DNA from: Cognatishimia activa
Lineage (GTDB): Bacteria > Pseudomonadota > Alphaproteobacteria > Rhodobacterales > Rhodobacteraceae
DNA length: 64,000 nucleotides
NCBI RefSeq assembly: GCF_026016445.1
Contig: NZ_CP096147.1
Location: forward strand, 374,501-438,500
Direction: 5' to 3'
A program made the translations under genes and the position numbers. This document shows, piece after piece, positions 16,393 to 25,203 of the stretch. The stretch's first letter is position 1. Each line of letters starts with the position of its first letter. The notes below the pieces were generated by a model, which did not search any database, was not told the origin of the DNA, and worked only from the letters and a program-made list of their open reading frames with translations.

Positions 16393-17073
16393 ATGAGTTT
16401 CGACCGTTCCGTCAAAATCGCCCCGTCCATACTATCCGCAGACTTTGCCAACTTCGGTAAAGAGATCGAAGCCGTTGAGGCGCAGGGTGCAGATTGGATT
16501 CACGTGGACGTCATGGATGGCCATTTCGTGCCAAACCTGACCTTCGGCCCACCGCTCTGTGCTGCGATCCGCAAGCACATCAACACTGTGATGGATGTGC
16601 ACCTGATGATCTCTCCGGTTGATCCCTACATCCAAGCCTTTGCAGACGCGGGTGCAGATGTGATGACAGCACACCTTGAAGCCGGCCCACACATTCACCG
16701 CACGCTGCAGGCCATTCGCGGGGCAGGGTGCAAGGCTGGTCTGGCGCTGAACCCGGGCACAGGTATCGAAGACATCGAATACCTGCTGGATATGGTGGAT
16801 CTGATTTGTGTGATGACAGTGAACCCAGGCTTTGGCGGCCAAAAGTTCATCCACAGCCAAGTCGACAAGGTCAAAAAGCTGCGTGCGATGATCGGTGATC
16901 GCCCGATCCATATCGAAATCGACGGTGGCATCACACCAGAGACCGCGCCATTGATGGCTGCAGCGGGTGCAGACGTGCTTGTCGCTGGCTCTGCGGTGTT
17001 CAAAGGTGGCAGCGTTGATAACCCTGCGCCTTACGGTGAGAACATTCGTGCGATCAAAGCTTCTGTGCTTTAA
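16393..17073 (+). CDS. rpe: Ribulose-phosphate 3-epimerase
   Basis: A 226-residue TIM-barrel enzyme interconverting ribulose-5-phosphate and xylulose-5-phosphate in the pentose phosphate and Calvin cycles. It shows KIAPSILSADFANFG, the metal-binding HVDVMDGHFVPNLTFGP, VHLMI, VMTVNPGFGGQ and IDGGI(T) motifs, all standard. The frame is open back to 16330, but MSFDRSVKIAPS at 16393 is the normal N-terminus, with GAGGA about seven bases upstream. Its end overlaps the stop of the convergent TetR gene by four bases. Confidence 0.96.
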   Translation: MSFDRSVKIAPSILSADFANFGKEIEAVEAQGADWIHVDVMDGHFVPNLTFGPPLCAAIRKHINTVMDVHLMISPVDPYIQAFADAGADVMTAHLEAGPHIHRTLQAIRGAGCKAGLALNPGTGIEDIEYLLDMVDLICVMTVNPGFGGQKFIHSQVDKVKKLRAMIGDRPIHIEIDGGITPETAPLMAAAGADVLVAGSAVFKGGSVDNPAPYGENIRAIKASVL

Positions 17074-17672
17074 GCACTGGACTGCGCTTCTAGCACGATC
17101 TCAAATTGCTCCAGGGCCAAGGCGCACTGCGCCTTGACCTCATCAGATCTCGGTGGAGGCATCACGCCAATCACGCGTTTGATTTGGTGATCCCCAATCA
17201 ACAGATGCACAAATGTTCGGGTCATAGCGCCCAGCTGTTCTTCTGATACTTTTCCAGTGGCTTGGATAAGGCCAAGGAAGAGCGGTTGAATCACATCACG
17301 CCCGCCTTTGGATATCGCTTCTCCGAGGATACCCGTAGGGTCAGAGGCCGCTGCCCGATTAAGCAGAATCGCACGCTCCCCAAGCAGCATTTCCAAGAAT
17401 ATGGGCGATATTTTTTGCAGGGCTTGCAGGGGATTTTCATCACCTTTGAGCGCCGCGCGGAGCAAAACCTCTGTTTCAGATGCGTTATCGCGCACCATAG
17501 CCTCAAAGAGCCCGGTCTTGTCCCCATACCAGCGATAAAGTGTTTCATTTGAAGCCTTTGCAGCTTTTGCGATGTTCAGCATCGACGCACCTGCATAGCC
17601 CTTCTCCGATAAGAGCGCGTAGGCCGCTTCGACAATCGCCGCGTGCCGTTCCTGTTTCTTTTGTTTTCTCAT
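17070..17672 (-). CDS. TetR family transcriptional regulator
   Basis: I start at the ATG at 17672 (MRKQKKQERH), giving 200 residues; the frame is open to 17795 but that would cover the operator. The helix-turn-helix spans about residues 10-55: AIVEAAYALLSEKGYAGASMLNIAKAAKASNETLYRWYGDKTGLFEAMV. The C-terminal ligand domain has no recognisable signature. It is divergent from a DUF1772 membrane protein and shares a 91-base intergenic region holding a near-perfect palindrome, so it very probably represses itself and that gene. Confidence 0.88.
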   Translation of the reverse strand: MRKQKKQERHAAIVEAAYALLSEKGYAGASMLNIAKAAKASNETLYRWYGDKTGLFEAMVRDNASETEVLLRAALKGDENPLQALQKISPIFLEMLLGERAILLNRAAASDPTGILGEAISKGGRDVIQPLFLGLIQATGKVSEEQLGAMTRTFVHLLIGDHQIKRVIGVMPPPRSDEVKAQCALALEQFEIVLEAQSSA

Positions 17673-17693
17673 CGTACCCCAAAATTCTTGTTG

Positions 17694-17737
17694 CAATATC
17701 CGTACACATCGATACGGATATTGGCAAGGCGTATACT
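17694..17737. promoter_or_regulatory. TetR operator and promoter for the DUF1772 gene
   Basis: CAATATCCGTA (17694-17704) and TACGGATATTG (17713-17723) are perfect 11-base inverted arms with an 8-base spacer. A further half-site GTACGGA lies at 17741-17747. TATACT (17732-17737) is a good -10 for the rightward gene, so the palindrome covers its -35 region. The position between a TetR gene and its divergent neighbour makes an operator role likely. Confidence 0.7.
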
Positions 17738-17763
17738 TCTGTACGGAAAATGGAGATTTGATC

Positions 17764-18294
17764 ATGAGATATTTGACGAAAGTAACCATCGGCATCGCGC
17801 TGCTGTTGAGCGCGGCGATATTTGGGTTTTTCTATGCCTGGGTGTGTTCAACGATGTGGGGGTTGGATGGTACCGATCCGCGCGTCGCGATAAAGGCCAT
17901 GCAGGCCATGAACGGCTCTGTGCGGAACGCTGTCTTCGCACCAGCATTTTTTGGGACACCCTTTGCGCTTTGGGTCGCAGCAACACTCGTTTGGAGACAG
18001 GAATCTCAACGCAGCGCGTTGCTATTTGCAGCGGCAGGATGCGTTTACTTTTTCTTAGGGCTGGTGCTGACCATGCGCGTGAATGTTCCCATGAATGAAA
18101 CGTTAGCGCTGGTTGAGGTGCCAGAGAGCATAGAAGAAGCGAAAGCCATCTGGGAGGCCTACTCCAGCAAATGGCAGGTGTGGAACATCACGCGGACCAT
18201 CACATCCGGCCTGGCGTTCGTTTTGGCACTGGCCGGAGTCTTTGCCTACTCATCAAGGGAGAAGGGCGCTTCGCGCTTGTCTCTAGCGGGCTGA
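17764..18294 (+). CDS. DUF1772 (anthrone-oxygenase-like) membrane protein
   Basis: A 176-residue integral membrane protein with four hydrophobic segments (about residues 6-26, 58-76, 86-105 and 148-165). The motif NVPMNETLA followed by WEAYSSKWQVWNITRTITS matches the DUF1772 pattern (N-x-P-x-N ... W..Y...W...N..R). Some eukaryotic relatives are anthrone oxygenases; bacterial members are uncharacterised. GGAG lies eight bases before the ATG at 17764, which beats a TTG at 17758. Probably controlled by the divergent TetR regulator. The 3' end overlaps the convergent exporter gene by 12 bases. Confidence 0.75.
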   Translation: MRYLTKVTIGIALLLSAAIFGFFYAWVCSTMWGLDGTDPRVAIKAMQAMNGSVRNAVFAPAFFGTPFALWVAATLVWRQESQRSALLFAAAGCVYFFLGLVLTMRVNVPMNETLALVEVPESIEEAKAIWEAYSSKWQVWNITRTITSGLAFVLALAGVFAYSSREKGASRLSLAG

Positions 18295-18906
18295 AACGCT
18301 GGCCATTCGAATGCCTGCAAAGATCAGAGCGGCACCTGCGGATTTGTTGATCAACCCAACAACCCACTTTCGTAACCCACCGGCGGCAATGCGGTCGCCG
18401 AGAAAGCCATAAGCAGTGTATGACATAAGATCGATCGCCAGCGTTGTGACACCCATGATCAAGATCTGCGGCAGGATCGGCATCTCTGGGTTCAAGAACT
18501 GGGGTAGGATCGCCGCGAAATACATCAGTGCTTTGGGGTTCGCAAATTCAATGACAAACCCTTGAACATAAAGCTTTTTCGTCGATTTTGATGTGCGACT
18601 TGGAGACACTTTGATCGGTCCATTCGCGCTGAATATCGCAGTGACACCTAGCCAAAGCAGATAGGCAACGCCCACCCATTTGATGATTTGAAACAAGAGG
18701 TTGGAGGCGACAATAAGAGAGGCGATGCCGGTGCCTGAAAGTATGAAATAAATGACATTCGCGCTCGCAATTCCAACTACCCCAGCGAAGGCTTTTCGCC
18801 CTCCATTTGCCGCACCTTGAGAGGCCACAGTGATCGCAGCAGCACCGGGGGTGAAACACACCACTGCTGTTGTAATCAGGAATACGAGATAGGTTTCAAT
18901 TGTCAT
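18283..18906 (-). CDS. LysE/RhtB family amino-acid exporter
   Basis: A 207-residue inner-membrane protein with about six hydrophobic segments, starting MTIETYLVFLITTAVVCFTPGAAAITVASQG; the early TPG and the GARAAFAGVVG-like stretch (GGRKAFAGVVGIASAN) are typical of LysE/RhtB transporters, as is FANPKALMYFAAILPQF in the middle. Family members export amino acids such as homoserine, threonine or lysine; the substrate here is not predictable. Stand-alone gene; no regulator obviously paired with it. Confidence 0.88.
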   Translation of the reverse strand: MTIETYLVFLITTAVVCFTPGAAAITVASQGAANGGRKAFAGVVGIASANVIYFILSGTGIASLIVASNLLFQIIKWVGVAYLLWLGVTAIFSANGPIKVSPSRTSKSTKKLYVQGFVIEFANPKALMYFAAILPQFLNPEMPILPQILIMGVTTLAIDLMSYTAYGFLGDRIAAGGLRKWVVGLINKSAGAALIFAGIRMASVSAR

Positions 18907-18996
18907 TGCACACCTCGGTGAGTATTGAAGTGCTCAGACTATGCCGTATGTGGACCTGTGTCGCGACCCAATTCTTGCGCAATTGGGCAGACCAAT

Positions 18997-19983
18997 TTAG
19001 GCCATTTCAGGCAGTACAAGATCCGGTGGGCGATGGCCGTCTTCAAATGTCTTGATGTTCAAGATGACTTTCTCACCCATCTCGATCCGACATTCCAAAG
19101 TCGCAGAGCCCATATGAGGCAACATCACCACATTGCCGAGACTGCGCAGCTCAGCGGCCATCTCTTCGCCGCCTTCATAAACGTCGAGACCTGCGCCACC
19201 AATGTCGCCCGATTTGAGCGCACGCGTGAGTGCAACTTCATCGACCACTTCGCCGCGGGACGTGTTCACAATGACAGCGCCCGGTTTCATGAGTTTAAGG
19301 CGGCGTGCGTTCACAAGGTGGTAGGTTGCAGGTGTATGCGGGCAGTTGATCGACAAAACGTCCATCCGTGCCAGCATTTGATCGAGGCTTTCCCAATAAG
19401 TCGCCTCAAATTGCTCTTCGATCCCTGGGTGCAGGCGGCGCCGGTTGTGATAGTGCACTTCCATACCAAAGGCGCGGGCACGTTGTGCAACTGCGCGTCC
19501 AATGCGACCCATGCCGAGAATGCCGAGTTTGCGCCCGCCAACGCGTCCACCAAGCATTGCACTCGGAGACCACCCCGCCCACTTGCCGCGTTCCATCTGA
19601 GCAAGGCCTTCTGGAATGCGTCGGGTGACCGCAAGGATCAGAGCCATGGCCATATCGGCCGTATCTTCTGTCATAACCCCTGGCGTGTTGGTGACAGTGA
19701 TACCTTTGGCACGCGCTTCTTCAACTTCGATATGGTCCACGCCTGCACCGTAGTTGGCGATCAATTTCAGCTGAGGGCCAGCTCTGGCGATGACCTCTTG
19801 ATCAATGCGATCATTCAAATTGCTGATCAGGACATTTGCCTTGCCAACCGTATCAAGCAGCTCTTCGCGCGACATCTGGGTTTCGTCTTCGCGCAGCGTG
19901 ACATCAAACAGCTCTGCAAGGCGTGCTTCGACCGGGGCCGGCAACCGTCGCGTAACGACAACACTCAGACGCTGCTTTGCCAT
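18997..19983 (-). CDS. D-isomer-specific 2-hydroxyacid dehydrogenase (glyoxylate/hydroxypyruvate reductase-like)
   Basis: A 328-residue NAD(P)-dependent dehydrogenase. Start at the ATG at 19983 with GAGG seven bases upstream; the open frame continues to 20289 but without support. Features: the NAD loop LGILGMGRIGRAVAQRARAFGM (about residues 150-170), the substrate Arg in VNTSRGEVVDE, the catalytic Glu in GLDVYEGGEE, and the His in LPHMGSATLECR. Length and the GxGxxG(R/I)VA pattern match GyaR-type glyoxylate reductases of rhizobia and roseobacters. Likely role: glyoxylate to glycolate or hydroxypyruvate to D-glycerate. Confidence 0.88.
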   Translation of the reverse strand: MAKQRLSVVVTRRLPAPVEARLAELFDVTLREDETQMSREELLDTVGKANVLISNLNDRIDQEVIARAGPQLKLIANYGAGVDHIEVEEARAKGITVTNTPGVMTEDTADMAMALILAVTRRIPEGLAQMERGKWAGWSPSAMLGGRVGGRKLGILGMGRIGRAVAQRARAFGMEVHYHNRRRLHPGIEEQFEATYWESLDQMLARMDVLSINCPHTPATYHLVNARRLKLMKPGAVIVNTSRGEVVDEVALTRALKSGDIGGAGLDVYEGGEEMAAELRSLGNVVMLPHMGSATLECRIEMGEKVILNIKTFEDGHRPPDLVLPEMA

Positions 19984-20071
19984 ATGGTACCTCGGGGTTC
20001 TTTCCAAATCAGAGCGTTGCTGGCACAGTGCCTCACAGAATGACGGGGCACAAGAACCCCCGCGCAATTTT

Positions 20072-20605
20072 ATGAGCAGACAAATGGTTTCGGGGAAGAG
20101 CAGGCGTTCGATTTCTGGCGTATTGGCGGCGGCGATTGCGGTTTTCGCAATGGCGGGTGCGGCAATGGCAGAGACCAAGCGCGGCCCGGTAACCAATCTT
20201 CCTATGCCGCGATATGTCAGTCTGAAAGCAGCGAAAGCTAATGTGCGTCGCGGACCGTCTTTGACACACCGCATCGATTGGATCTTCAAACGACGGGATA
20301 TGCCTTTGGTCGTGACTGCTGAACATGGTCACTGGCGTCGGGTGCAGGACCGAGATGGTGCTGGCGGCTGGGTGCATTATTCACTGTTGTCGGGCAATCG
20401 CACCGTGATCGTGCAGGCAGATATGCTGCCATTGAATATGCGTCCAGAGCCGAATACGCCTATGGTGGCGCAGTTAGAGCTGGGCGTTGTCGCCCACCTT
20501 GGGAAATGCGACCCTGAGTGGTGCCGCATTTCTGCAGGTGGGTACAAAGGTTGGGCCCGCAAATCTGATATTTGGGGTGTGGGCCCAAAAGAAATTCGCA
20601 AGTGA
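20072..20605 (+). CDS. Exported SH3-domain protein
   Basis: A 177-residue protein with a signal peptide (basic SGKSRRS, core VLAAAIAVFAMAGAA, cleavage near AMA-ET). The mature part has two bacterial SH3-like stretches: KAAKANVRRGPSLTHRIDWIFKRRDMPL...GHWRRVQDRDGAGGWVHYSLL and a second, LNMRPEPNTPMVAQLELGVVAHLGKC...GYKGWARKSDIWGV. Bacterial SH3 domains usually bind peptidoglycan or act as assembly modules in the periplasm. ATG at 20072 has no clear Shine-Dalgarno; 20084 is an alternative. Divergent from the hydroxyacid dehydrogenase gene. Confidence 0.8.
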   Translation: MSRQMVSGKSRRSISGVLAAAIAVFAMAGAAMAETKRGPVTNLPMPRYVSLKAAKANVRRGPSLTHRIDWIFKRRDMPLVVTAEHGHWRRVQDRDGAGGWVHYSLLSGNRTVIVQADMLPLNMRPEPNTPMVAQLELGVVAHLGKCDPEWCRISAGGYKGWARKSDIWGVGPKEIRK

Positions 20606-20625
20606 CTCGCCTTCCGAAGAAGGGA

Positions 20626-21345
20626 TCAGAAGCGTTTCTTCACTCTTAGATATTCGTGTTCGTAGTTTTCCGCACATTGTTCCGGTGTAAGACGTGCAAA
20701 AAACGTGGAATCGTCATACCGAACTTCGTAGACCGCAGTCCAAAGTCCTTGTTCAAAAACAGGCTTCAACTCGTCGCAATATTGGTTGTCCTTGGTGAGC
20801 ATTGTCCAGAGTTTGCTCTCTGCTATCGGCGCACCGGCATCACCCAGTCTGCCCTTAGCGTTTACTTCAAAAACCAAATCGCGCTTATCCAATACCGCGC
20901 TTTCAATCGCCATGGTTTTGGAGAGCTTCCGCGGAAGGCTTGATTGAACCGTGTCTACCTCTGCAAGCAGTTCCTCGGACGGAGGGATGCTTGAAATGCC
21001 ATTCAGCACCATATGCTTGTAGTGCCAGGGGTCATAGGCGAAGTGGCCAACGACAGGGATCAAGAGGCCTGTGATTGCCATCGCAAGGTAGCTCCAAAGC
21101 GACGGATGCCGATTATAGGATGCTGCTGCGCGGATGCCTTCAAGCAGTTGGTAGAGATAAACGACCAACAAACCAGCCAAGACGATACGTGCGGTCTGCG
21201 CATACATTCGGGTTTTTGCGATGTCGGTGGTGTCGGCGATTATTAGAAGATAACCCATCAGTGCCGATATTAGTAGCACAACTATAACGACATAAAGCCA
21301 GAAAATGCGCCAGACCGGTACGGTGCGCAGGAAATAACTTAGCAT
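20626..21345 (-). CDS. Unknown membrane-anchored protein
   Basis: A 239-residue protein I do not recognise. Three hydrophobic segments lie in the first half (about residues 13-36, 49-66 and 83-103); the rest, from about residue 105, is soluble and holds two Cys (in NQYCDELKP and PEQCAENYE). The C-terminal portion, LWTAVYEVRYDDSTFFARLTPEQC, is not a known signature to me. It is separated from the upstream panB by a strong terminator, so it is a unit of its own, and it converges on the SH3-protein gene. Confidence 0.65.
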   Translation of the reverse strand: MLSYFLRTVPVWRIFWLYVVIVVLLISALMGYLLIIADTTDIAKTRMYAQTARIVLAGLLVVYLYQLLEGIRAAASYNRHPSLWSYLAMAITGLLIPVVGHFAYDPWHYKHMVLNGISSIPPSEELLAEVDTVQSSLPRKLSKTMAIESAVLDKRDLVFEVNAKGRLGDAGAPIAESKLWTMLTKDNQYCDELKPVFEQGLWTAVYEVRYDDSTFFARLTPEQCAENYEHEYLRVKKRF

Positions 21346-21365
21346 AAAATAACCTTAGCAAAGAA

Positions 21366-21390
21366 AAGGGCCCGAGTTGGCGGGCCCCTG
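21366..21390 (-). terminator. Rho-independent terminator of panC-panB
   Basis: GGGCCCG (21368-21374) pairs with CGGGCCC (21381-21387); on the minus strand the hairpin is followed by TTTTCTTT. It lies 18 bases after the panB stop codon. Confidence 0.88.
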
Positions 21391-21404
21391 TGATTATGCT
21401 TCTG

Positions 21405-22214
21405 TTATTTATAGACTTCTTTTTCGGTTGGGAAGGCCCGAGTTTTCACGTCTTCTGCATATTCTGACACAGCGCGTTCAATCGCTGGGCCAAGATCGCC
21501 GTAGACCTTAACGAACTTCGGTGTCCATTCGTTCAACCCTAGCATGTCTTCCAGAACGAGGATTTGGCCATCGCATTGTGCTGATGCGCCGATGCCGATT
21601 GTCGGGATCGGACAGGTCTCAGTGATTTTATTGGCGAGCTCTTCGACGACGCCTTCAACCACAACTGAAAAGGCACCTGCCTCAGCAACGGCCTTTGCGT
21701 CTTCGATGATTGCGTCCCAGCCGTCTTTATCGCGGCCCTGGGTTTTGAAACCACCCATCACGTGAGAGCTTTGCGGTGTTAGTCCAATATGCGCCATGAC
21801 AGGTATGCCGCGCTCCACCAAGAAGTGGATGGTCTCGGCCATGCGTTTGCCACCTTCGAGTTTCACCGCGCCACAGCTGGTTTCTTTCATGATTTTGGCC
21901 GCGTTTCTGAAGGCCACAGCTGGGCTTTCTTCATAGGTGCCAAAGGGCATATCCACAACGATCAGCGCTTTTTCGGTACCTCGGACAACGGCTTTGCCGT
22001 GCATGATCATTAGATCAAGCGGTACACCTACAGTGCTTTCCATGCCGTGCATGACCATGCCAAGGCTGTCACCCACCAAAATGAAATCCGCGTATTTGTC
22101 GACGATGGCCGCTGTATGCGCGTGGTAGCTTGTCAGCGACACAATCGGCTCGCCGCCTTTACGGGCAGCGATTTCTGGCACGGTTGTGCGGCGGATTTTG
22201 ACTTGCTTGCTCAT
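21405..22214 (-). CDS. panB: 3-methyl-2-oxobutanoate hydroxymethyltransferase
   Basis: A 269-residue TIM-barrel enzyme making ketopantoate from 2-oxoisovalerate and methylene-THF, the first pantothenate (CoA) step. Motifs: [17 protein letters not shown] (metal-binding Asp), [37 protein letters not shown] and the catalytic Glu in [10 protein letters not shown]. It overlaps the stop of panC by four bases (ATGA), so the two are translationally coupled. Substrate oxoisovalerate comes from ilvD/ilvC products, both elsewhere in this window. Confidence 0.97.
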   Translation of the reverse strand: MSKQVKIRRTTVPEIAARKGGEPIVSLTSYHAHTAAIVDKYADFILVGDSLGMVMHGMESTVGVPLDLMIMHGKAVVRGTEKALIVVDMPFGTYEESPAVAFRNAAKIMKETSCGAVKLEGGKRMAETIHFLVERGIPVMAHIGLTPQSSHVMGGFKTQGRDKDGWDAIIEDAKAVAEAGAFSVVVEGVVEELANKITETCPIPTIGIGASAQCDGQILVLEDMLGLNEWTPKFVKVYGDLGPAIERAVSEYAEDVKTRAFPTEKEVYK

Positions 22215-23050
22215 GGTGTAATGACCCTTTGATCTAGCAGAAGGACACCGCCGAATTCCGCAGAAAGCATAATGGCGGCGGGGGAGGTCAGAGGGCCGCT
22301 GAGTTCAGCCAGCGATTCTGCCTCTACGATGTCGAGACCGCGCAAAGTGGCGCGAGGCTCGGCGTTGATTGTGTTGGATATTGTTTTGCGAAGAGCCTCG
22401 ACGCTTTTATCATCCAGCGCCTCCACTGCATCCAGAGACCGCGAGAGCACCAGTGCAGCTTTTCGGTCCTCAGCACCAAGGCGAACATTGCGGGAGGACA
22501 TGGCAAGACCATCTGCTTCGCGGACGATCGGAACGCCAATGATGTCGATTGGAAAGGCCAGATCGCGCGTCATGCGCTTGATGATCTGGAGCTGTTGATA
22601 GTCTTTTTCACCGAAGGCCGCGAAGTCAGGCTGCACAAAGTTGAAGAGCCGCGCCACGACGGTGGTCACACCCCGGAAGTGACCGGGGCGCACTTCGCCA
22701 TGCAAAATGTTGGCCATGCGCGTTGTTTCCACGATGGTCTCATCACCATCTGGATAAACGTCGATGACCTCAGGGATCAGCACCAGGTCAACGCCAGCTT
22801 CTCGTAACATGGCCAAATCGCGCGCTTCGTCGCGGGGATAGCTGTCTAGATCTGCAGCTTCTCCAAATTGGGTAGGGTTTACGAAAATCGTCACCGCGAC
22901 CCGGTCAGCGCGGGCCTTGGCAGCTGCCACCAATTCCATATGGCCAGCGTGCAAGAAGCCCATGGTGGGGACCAAGCCCAGAGTTTCTCCGGCTTTACGA
23001 TAGGATTTCACGGCGCTGCGACAGTCAGCGATCGTACGGACAACCTGCAT
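22211..23050 (-). CDS. panC: Pantothenate synthetase
   Basis: I choose the ATG at 23050 ([17 protein letters not shown] about seven bases upstream) over one at 23071; this gives 279 residues. It joins pantoate and beta-alanine using ATP. The nucleotidyltransferase signature is [14 protein letters not shown], followed by [38 protein letters not shown] and the KMSKS-like AMSSRNVRL. First gene of panC-panB. Confidence 0.96.
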   Translation of the reverse strand: MQVVRTIADCRSAVKSYRKAGETLGLVPTMGFLHAGHMELVAAAKARADRVAVTIFVNPTQFGEAADLDSYPRDEARDLAMLREAGVDLVLIPEVIDVYPDGDETIVETTRMANILHGEVRPGHFRGVTTVVARLFNFVQPDFAAFGEKDYQQLQIIKRMTRDLAFPIDIIGVPIVREADGLAMSSRNVRLGAEDRKAALVLSRSLDAVEALDDKSVEALRKTISNTINAEPRATLRGLDIVEAESLAELSGPLTSPAAIMLSAEFGGVLLLDQRVITP

Positions 23051-23221
23051 TGATAGGCTCCCTGAAGTCATTTGCTGAGGTGTAACAAAATATTCTGCGC
23101 TGCGGCAAGGCTTGCCACAAATTGTGTCGTCACGTGATTTGTCATGATTTCGGCAAAATTCCCTCAGAATTCCGGCAATTTGTTTTGCAATGCTTTAAAA
23201 GTCTAAAGGAGTTTGCCTAGT

Positions 23222-23365
23222 ATGCGCCGCGTTTTACCCATGATGTTCGCTTGTCTGTCTTTAGTCGGCTACGCCGTCTTCAATGCACATAGCGACAAGG
23301 GTGAGGATCTTGCATACTTAGTGCCCGAAGCTGCACCCGTATTGGTAGACACGTTGACACAGTAA
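23222..23365 (+). CDS. Small predicted exported/membrane peptide, 47 residues
   Basis: A short frame: MRRVLPMMFACLSLVGYAVF, then NAHSDKGEDLAYLVPEAAPV and LVDTLTQ. AAAGGAG at 23205-23211 stands ten bases before the ATG. The start is a basic-plus-hydrophobic signal or anchor (with a Cys at residue 11), then an acidic tail. It sits in an otherwise empty gap between panC and the next unknown exported protein, 106 bases ahead of the latter and on the same strand. Not recognised; real-gene call rests on the Shine-Dalgarno, start and signal-like shape. Confidence 0.55.
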   Translation: MRRVLPMMFACLSLVGYAVFNAHSDKGEDLAYLVPEAAPVLVDTLTQ

Positions 23366-23471
23366 TTGGTCAACCCCCTCAAATAGGCGCAATGATGCCT
23401 CGTTTGTTTCCTATTACTGCCTAATCGATCACATAGCTCTTGATGGAACCGATTTGTTTTGGAGCCGTCTT

Positions 23472-24542
23472 ATGTTGAAGTACCTTCCTGCTGCCTTCGC
23501 TGTTATTGCCGTTGGGGTTTTCACTGCGCTTGACTACATGGGATACCGCAATCGTTCGGTTGAAATCGCCAGCCTGCAAGAGGCAGCGACCAAAATCGAC
23601 GCGGATTTTGAGGTCGCAGAGGTCTCTTACACAGATCATCTTCTTAGTATGATTGGCATGGCGGATGGCTTGCCAGATCCGACGCTCGAGTCCGCTCGGA
23701 TTGAGCGGAAAGTTCTGCGTGCAGCGCCATTGAATAGTTATTTCCCTACGCCTTCGGAAGATGTCTTGGCGGGATGGGAACGGATTGAGTGGCAGAATGA
23801 TTTTCACACAGGATTTGGCTGGCCGGATGGAATGACGGCCGAGGAGACTGCAAGTTATGCGCCTGATCTTGAGCGAGATGTTGCAATTTTCTTGAACGGT
23901 CGCAGCTCGATCTACCTGCGTGCTGAATTTTCTGAACCTACCAACGCATTGGCAACACGTTTGAAGCAGGCATATTGGGTTGTTGAAAGCGGTCGCTCTC
24001 TGGATCGCCTGCGTGAGGGCCGTCCGCGCGCCAGTTATTTCTGGACCAATGTAAAAGAGACAAGCCGCGGAGCGAGTGTGTATGACGCGAAGGATCACAA
24101 GCACTTTCACCAAGTTGCCGGGGTGCATTGGCTGACAGCCAAGTCCAAAACCGCGCGCCGAGATGAAAAGATGCGCTATATGTTTGCCTCATTGGGTGGC
24201 GGCGTTGTTTTGAAGTTGCGCGCTCATGCGCCCGAAGATGTGATCAAGCAATTGATGGATCAACTTGATTATCAGTCACTCAATCAAATGCAGACACTTC
24301 CAAGCCCGCTTATCGCGGATGGCCTGGATGAACATCTGATCGATACTCCTGAAAATTGGCTGGAACAGCACGGTAGTGAAACACCTGTCGCGAGCCATGG
24401 AACTGGGCTTGGCCAGAACAAAATAAAGGCGAAGTCCGAACAAAAAGAAGCTAAGTCTCTTCCAACGGTTCATAAAGGTGGCTTCAGCGGAAAGAACTGT
24501 ACAGGTGAAAAAGGAAAGACCTGCAAGGTCACAACGCAGTAG
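23472..24542 (+). CDS. Unknown membrane-anchored/exported protein
   Basis: A 356-residue protein I do not recognise. One hydrophobic segment near the N-terminus (about residues 4-21, LPAAFAVIAVGVFTAL) looks like an anchor or signal. The body shows no motif I can name; the last about 60 residues are Lys/Glu/Ser-rich (KIKAKSEQKEAKSLPTVHKG) and end with two Cys in GKNCTGEKGKTCKVTTQ, suggesting a disulfide. ATG at 23472 has GGAG seven bases upstream (TTG at 23454 is weaker). It converges on the methyltransferase gene. Confidence 0.65.
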   Translation: MLKYLPAAFAVIAVGVFTALDYMGYRNRSVEIASLQEAATKIDADFEVAEVSYTDHLLSMIGMADGLPDPTLESARIERKVLRAAPLNSYFPTPSEDVLAGWERIEWQNDFHTGFGWPDGMTAEETASYAPDLERDVAIFLNGRSSIYLRAEFSEPTNALATRLKQAYWVVESGRSLDRLREGRPRASYFWTNVKETSRGASVYDAKDHKHFHQVAGVHWLTAKSKTARRDEKMRYMFASLGGGVVLKLRAHAPEDVIKQLMDQLDYQSLNQMQTLPSPLIADGLDEHLIDTPENWLEQHGSETPVASHGTGLGQNKIKAKSEQKEAKSLPTVHKGGFSGKNCTGEKGKTCKVTTQ

Positions 24543-24546
24543 CAGG

Positions 24547-25203
24547 CTATCCTGAGGTTTTTCTGAATTCCAAGGCAAGGTTATTGGCAGGCATCTGATG
24601 GGTCATGATGGTCGCGAGGCCATGACCTGCCGCCCATGTGATGATCTCACCTTCGTCTTTGTACCCGATCTCAGGGTCCTCAGTTACGAGGCTCTGATGG
24701 AAGGCGCGATCACCCGGACTGGTCAATTCTCCGTCGCGCATAAATGGTCCATAGATCAAGGCCGTGCCTCCCTTCGCCAGCGCCTTTGCGCTTTCAGCAA
24801 TTAGGGTTTGGGCTTCTGTCTGTGATACCAGATGTAACAGATTAGCGAGAAATACCATTTGAATGCCCTGCATCTCAGCGGCCCACCCAGAGGTGGTGGC
24901 ATCGAGAATACGGGCGGGGGCAATGTTTGGCGCTTTGCTTTCAGTAGCATAGGCATCGATACTGGCAATGCGATCTGCTGTGACATCAGTTGGTTGCCAT
25001 TGAAGCGCCGGACACCGCGCCGCGAAGGCTACGACGTGTTGTCCCGTTCCACTTGCGATTTCCAACGCCGTTCCTGTTGTCGGAGCCACTTTTGCGATCA
25101 AGTCCGCGATCACATCGCAATTGCGTGCGGCTGAGGGTGCAAAGAGGCGTGCGCCGCTGCCTGCTGTGGCGATACTGGCTGATTTCGGTGGCTTACGAAC
25201 CAT
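24547..25203 (-). CDS. DUF938 family SAM-dependent methyltransferase-like protein
   Basis: A 218-residue protein. LFAPSAARNCDVIADLIAKV followed by LEIASGTGQHVVAFAARCP (SAM-binding loop, E/DxxxGxGxH form) and LQWQPTDVTADRIASIDAY is the DUF938 arrangement, with LANLLHLVSQTEAQTL and LIYGPFMRDGELTSPGDRAFHQSL further on. Substrate unknown. Its ATG at 25203 shares one base with the TGA of the aldo/keto reductase gene (TGATG), so the two are co-translated. A TTG at 25206 is the less likely start. Confidence 0.82.
   Translation of the reverse strand: MVRKPPKSASIATAGSGARLFAPSAARNCDVIADLIAKVAPTTGTALEIASGTGQHVVAFAARCPALQWQPTDVTADRIASIDAYATESKAPNIAPARILDATTSGWAAEMQGIQMVFLANLLHLVSQTEAQTLIAESAKALAKGGTALIYGPFMRDGELTSPGDRAFHQSLVTEDPEIGYKDEGEIITWAAGHGLATIMTHQMPANNLALEFRKTSG

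Noticed and set aside
18925..20043. Plus-strand open frame of about 370 codons over the hydroxyacid dehydrogenase
   Set aside because: Shadow of the dehydrogenase on the other strand; residue use is unlike real proteins.
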